Of a stretch of DNA of 64,000 nt, positions 61,055 through 64,000 are shown in pieces. The stretch is from Flavobacterium segetis (GTDB lineage Bacteria; Bacteroidota; Bacteroidia; Flavobacteriales; Flavobacteriaceae). The notes under the pieces are model-generated. The model made no database searches. It was not told the origin of the DNA and worked only from the letters and a program-made list of their open reading frames with translations. How positions within the stretch are numbered: the stretch's first letter is position 1; each line of letters starts with the position of its first letter. Location of the stretch: positions 124,001 through 188,000 of the forward strand of contig NZ_FQWE01000006.1 in the NCBI RefSeq assembly GCF_900129575.1, given 5' to 3'. The translations under genes were made by a program, and so were the position numbers.

Positions 61055-63190
61055 CTATTCATTAGAAATTAATTTAAAATTATTTAATAATACTTTTGTC
61101 TGTTCAATGTCAAAATATTTATTCTTAATAACTTTAATTTTATATTTCAAGGGCAAATATATTCCCCATTTAGAAAAGTCTAAAAGAGTAGGGTTTGCCT
61201 GTAAAAGAGTTGAAATATGAGTATCAATATCTATTAAAGGATAGAATATATGCTTCCATTTAGTAATCAAATCTTCTGCTGAAACTTCAATATCAAACGA
61301 ACTAGTACTCTCGTCAATCCTGTTTTTAATCGCAGCAATATTTAAAAGCAATTGTAAAGTCCTGTTAATTCGTGTTCCAGTAAATGTGAATAGTTGGAAG
61401 TGTTTTTCTGATGTCAATAAAGGTCTTTCAGATTGTAAATCCTTAATTTTGAATACTAAAAAATCTTCTCGCATATTTGCTATTTCATCAAAACTAGGCT
61501 CATCAAGAAAATCATATTCTATTTTAGAATATAATATTTCAAACATTTTCTCTCTAATTTTCTGATGAATAGCTGCACCTCCACCAAAAAACATTGGCTT
61601 TTTACCATCTTTTGCTGATATGACCTCAATTTTCTTAGCTTTGTAGTCAACGAACTTTATCTTCCATATTTTTGCAGATAGCAATATGTTTTCATCCTCA
61701 ATAATTTGAGGTGAAAAAGGTATTTGACCTATTGTATTGCCAGCATTTACAACTTTAAAGTTTTCTTCAGTTTTGAATACGCTATAAAATTCCCGACTAT
61801 TAACAATTTTCTCGCCTTCAACGCCTATAATAACTTCGAGTTCAAGTTTTTCTAGAAAATCAATTTCAATCAAATATTGAAGTATTTCTTCAATTTCTGA
61901 TCGTTCAATCAAATTGAATGCAGCATTTTCTTTCAGTTGTTTTATTAATTCAGTGAGAATTATTCCGGAACGTCCTTTAGTAATTGATAAAGCCTGATGT
62001 ACCAAAATATCATAAGGCTTTTCATTTTTTTCTGGAGGCTCTATAAAACCTTCTTTATACAAAAGCCAGCAAGCAATAGATTGAAGTAAACTCCATTTAT
62101 TTGTTGCATAAAGAAATAAATTACTACTTTCTCCGTCTTTTCTACCACTTCTTCCAACTCTCTGAATTAAAGAAGCAATACTATGCGTAGCATCGATTTG
62201 GACAACTTCATCAACAGAACCTATATCTATTCCAAGTTCCAGTGTTGATGTACAAGAAATACAAAAGTTATTTCTTTTGTTATTTTTTGCAAAGTATTCT
62301 ACATATTCTCTTACTTCCCTGTCAACGGAGGAATGATGCGAAAAATAATTAGGATGTCCTTTTACTCTTTCAGATATCTTTTTAAGTTTTACAGCTACTT
62401 CTTCAACTCGCCCTCTGCTATTTGGAAAAATTAAAACTTTGTTATCTTTTGTTTCTAAATATAAGTCCTTCAAAAGTTCTAAAGGTAATTCTTCATTTTT
62501 ACTTTTAAAAAAACGAAATACAGTATTGATTTCTTTCGCTGTTCTATCTATTAGGATTTTTGTTTTTTCTACATTTCCAGTAAACTCTTTTACTTCAATA
62601 AATTTATTTTCTTCACTCATTGTGGCAGAAAGACCAACAATACTAAAAGAACTGGAATTTACTTTTTGAAGTCTGCTTAATATGGATTTTAGTTGAGTTC
62701 CTCTATCTGTTCCGATAAATGAATGGATTTCATCAATAACTACATACTTTAAATTGGAAAACAACTGTTTGACATTGTAAGGTTTGTTCACAAACATTGC
62801 TTCCAATGATTCAGGTGTGATTAGTATAATTCCGCTTGGTTGTTTTATTAATCTTTCTTTCAAAGTTTTGTTAGCTTCTCCGTGCCACTTGGTAACGGTT
62901 ACATCAAGATTTTTGCAAAGTTCTTCAACACGATAAAACTGATCATTTATAAGAGCAATTAATGGTGAAATATAAAGAACTTGAACACCTGTATCATTGA
63001 AGTTTACTTTTGAAAGTATAGGCAAAAATGCTGCTTCTGTTTTACCAGATGCAGTTCTTGAAGCCAAAATAAAATTTTCATCTGAACTCAAAATTCTGGA
63101 AATAGCAGCATTTTGAATTGGTCGCAACTGTTCCCAACCCTTATCACGAATAAATTTTCGTATTGGTTCTGAAAGTAAATCAAATGACAT
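61055..63190 (-). CDS. DEAD/DEAH-box superfamily 2 helicase, Shango SngC / Lhr-like
   Basis: A 711-residue helicase. Motifs in order: Q-like region GWEQLRPIQNAAI, motif I SRTASGKT (Lys50-Thr51), motif Ia ISPLIALINDQ, Ib TPESLEAM, motif II DEIH (153-156), motif III SAT (188-190), motif IV LIFPNSRGRVEEV, V TSTLELGIDIG and VI QRVGRSGR. About 300 residues of unassigned C-terminal region follow. Its start codon overlaps the stop region of the DUF2791-type ATPase gene (shared base 63190), so the two are one unit. Lhr-like helicases next to such ATPases occur in BREX-related and Shango anti-phage systems. Confidence 0.85.
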   Translation of the reverse strand: MSFDLLSEPIRKFIRDKGWEQLRPIQNAAISRILSSDENFILASRTASGKTEAAFLPILSKVNFNDTGVQVLYISPLIALINDQFYRVEELCKNLDVTVTKWHGEANKTLKERLIKQPSGIILITPESLEAMFVNKPYNVKQLFSNLKYVVIDEIHSFIGTDRGTQLKSILSRLQKVNSSSFSIVGLSATMSEENKFIEVKEFTGNVEKTKILIDRTAKEINTVFRFFKSKNEELPLELLKDLYLETKDNKVLIFPNSRGRVEEVAVKLKKISERVKGHPNYFSHHSSVDREVREYVEYFAKNNKRNNFCISCTSTLELGIDIGSVDEVVQIDATHSIASLIQRVGRSGRKDGESSNLFLYATNKWSLLQSIACWLLYKEGFIEPPEKNEKPYDILVHQALSITKGRSGIILTELIKQLKENAAFNLIERSEIEEILQYLIEIDFLEKLELEVIIGVEGEKIVNSREFYSVFKTEENFKVVNAGNTIGQIPFSPQIIEDENILLSAKIWKIKFVDYKAKKIEVISAKDGKKPMFFGGGAAIHQKIREKMFEILYSKIEYDFLDEPSFDEIANMREDFLVFKIKDLQSERPLLTSEKHFQLFTFTGTRINRTLQLLLNIAAIKNRIDESTSSFDIEVSAEDLITKWKHIFYPLIDIDTHISTLLQANPTLLDFSKWGIYLPLKYKIKVIKNKYFDIEQTKVLLNNFKLISNE

Positions 63191-64000
63191 TATAATTCTT
63201 CTATGCTATCTAATGAAAATTCTTCAGGTCTTTCATCAGAAACTTCAAGTTCTCCAAATAACATGTTTTTATCAATAGTTGGGTTTTGTCGAATAATGTT
63301 TAGGATATTTAAGAAGTCCCTAATTACTTCTCTCGGAGTTAAAAATTCTGAAGCACCAGGTTTATTGAATAGTTCCTCCATAAATTGCTGAATTTCATAA
63401 TCAGAAATTTGTATTTCAGTTTTGTAGTTGTAATCAAAGATTGCTTTTAATTTCTGAAGTAATACAAATATTTCGTTATTATTTAGAGGTAATAATTTCA
63501 GAACAGGCTGCGCGAAGTCTCTAATTTGAGCTGTTTCAAATTTATTGGTTGCAAGTCTTGTTTTCAGAGCATCATAACTGAAAAGCCCTCTACGTTGATT
63601 TTCCAAGAACTCTTTTGTTCCAGCAAAATTGAAGAATATGTTAGAAACCTTTCCTTGAAAACAATCATTGTAAATAGCTAGAATCTTTTCATAGTTTTTT
63701 TCTCTCATTACAGAAGTCGAAATCTTATATAGATTTATAGCTTCGTCAAGATTTATCATAAAACCACTATAACCCATACTTACAAAAAGTTTACAGAAGT
63801 TTTTAAGCATATCATAGTAATTTAGGTCATTAATTACCTCTCTAACGCCTAAATCCTGCCTTGCTTCGGTTTTTGTTCTATATTCGCCTTTGAGCCATTT
63901 TAATGCATTTCTTCTTAGTTGTTCATCTCCTTTAATGTAACCTTCGTAATATTTCATTACAACTGTTCCAAAGTCGAAACCACCAACGTCAGTAATTTCA
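63190..64000 (-). CDS. DUF2791/BrxD-type ATPase, C-terminal part (5' end outside window), Shango SngB-like
   Basis: The frame is open to the right edge beyond the first visible Met at 63957 (upstream codons read EITDVGGFDFGTVV), so the gene is cut by the window; 270 residues are visible. The part matches the C-terminal half of the BREX ATP-binding family (BrxD/DUF2791): the helical segment RTKTEARQDLGVREVINDLN, a Walker B-like SGFMINLDEAINLY, the sensor-like FNFAGTKEFLENQRRGLFSY and a helical C-terminus. The Walker A would lie off-window. It overlaps the helicase gene by one base. In Shango, SngB (ATPase) and SngC (helicase) are paired with a TerB-like SngA. Confidence 0.82.
   Translation of the reverse strand, partial: EITDVGGFDFGTVVMKYYEGYIKGDEQLRRNALKWLKGEYRTKTEARQDLGVREVINDLNYYDMLKNFCKLFVSMGYSGFMINLDEAINLYKISTSVMREKNYEKILAIYNDCFQGKVSNIFFNFAGTKEFLENQRRGLFSYDALKTRLATNKFETAQIRDFAQPVLKLLPLNNNEIFVLLQKLKAIFDYNYKTEIQISDYEIQQFMEELFNKPGASEFLTPREVIRDFLNILNIIRQNPTIDKNMLFGELEVSDERPEEFSLDSIEEL

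Noticed and set aside
61055..64000. Firm call of a complete Shango or BREX system
   Set aside because: The ATPase gene is cut by the window edge and neither a TerB gene nor PglZ/PglX/BrxL genes are visible, so only the helicase-ATPase pair is claimed.

Overview
The window looks like a chromosomal segment of a Flavobacterium-like member of the Bacteroidetes. Supporting signs are A+T-rich DNA, start codons without clear Shine-Dalgarno sequences, several sites matching the Bacteroidetes -7 box (TAnnTTTG), a leftover type IX secretion sorting tail, and typical families (DUF3570/DUF4266, RND-TolC fusion, DUF2911, DUF3347, M1 and M17 peptidases). I found no rRNA, tRNA, CRISPR array or intact insertion sequence.

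Layout. 1-8.8 kb: the 3' end of fabG, a VWA-type membrane protein, a LysR regulator beside a YeiH-type exporter, a DUF1275 membrane protein, an S1/P1-like zinc enzyme and an LTA-synthase-type phosphoglycerol transferase. 9.0-20.2 kb: a plus-strand run of nine genes. It starts with a thioredoxin / ApbE / DUF4266 / DUF3570 module, continues with an OmpR/EnvZ-type two-component system, and ends with a heavy-metal RND pump fused to its own TolC-like channel, its lipoprotein adaptor and a small membrane protein. 20.2-27.9 kb: a complete histidine operon (hisGDCBHAF-hisIE) preceded by a 19-codon leader peptide with five His codons and a terminator hairpin, a textbook attenuator layout. 28-34.8 kb: an esterase / M17 aminopeptidase / ATP-grasp trio, a PhoD-like phosphatase and an M1 peptidase. 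34.9-45.2 kb: a ten-gene minus-strand cluster for oxidation and cleavage of glycosides through 3-keto sugars (GMC dehydrogenase with small subunit, cytochrome c, two Gfo/Idh/MocA proteins, DUF1080 hydrolase, three TIM-barrel isomerases, MFS permease).

45.7-53.7 kb: an exonuclease-like protein lacking expected catalytic residues next to a CNB-CBS-DUF294 protein, a DUF2911 protein, an Lrp regulator and a TauE-type exporter. A tandem duplication follows that left a broken topoisomerase IB and a tauE tail; a Bcr/CflA-type MFS gene sits inside the second copy, with a 34-bp palindrome at its promoter. 53.8-60.2 kb: a minus-strand extracytoplasmic copper/metal cluster (multicopper oxidase fused to a CopB-like barrel, DUF305, HMBD lipoprotein, HMA proteins, TlpA thioredoxin, DUF3347, Cys/His-rich protein) with no visible ATPase or cytosolic regulator. 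60.2-64 kb: a T9SS-tail remnant with its terminator, a small membrane protein, and a DEAD/DEAH helicase plus a 5'-truncated DUF2791/BrxD-type ATPase. The last two look like the helicase-ATPase half of a Shango-type or related anti-phage system running off the right edge.

Functions were assigned by reading motifs and gene order only; no database search was run. Promoter calls rest on short motifs in A+T-rich DNA and are tentative.
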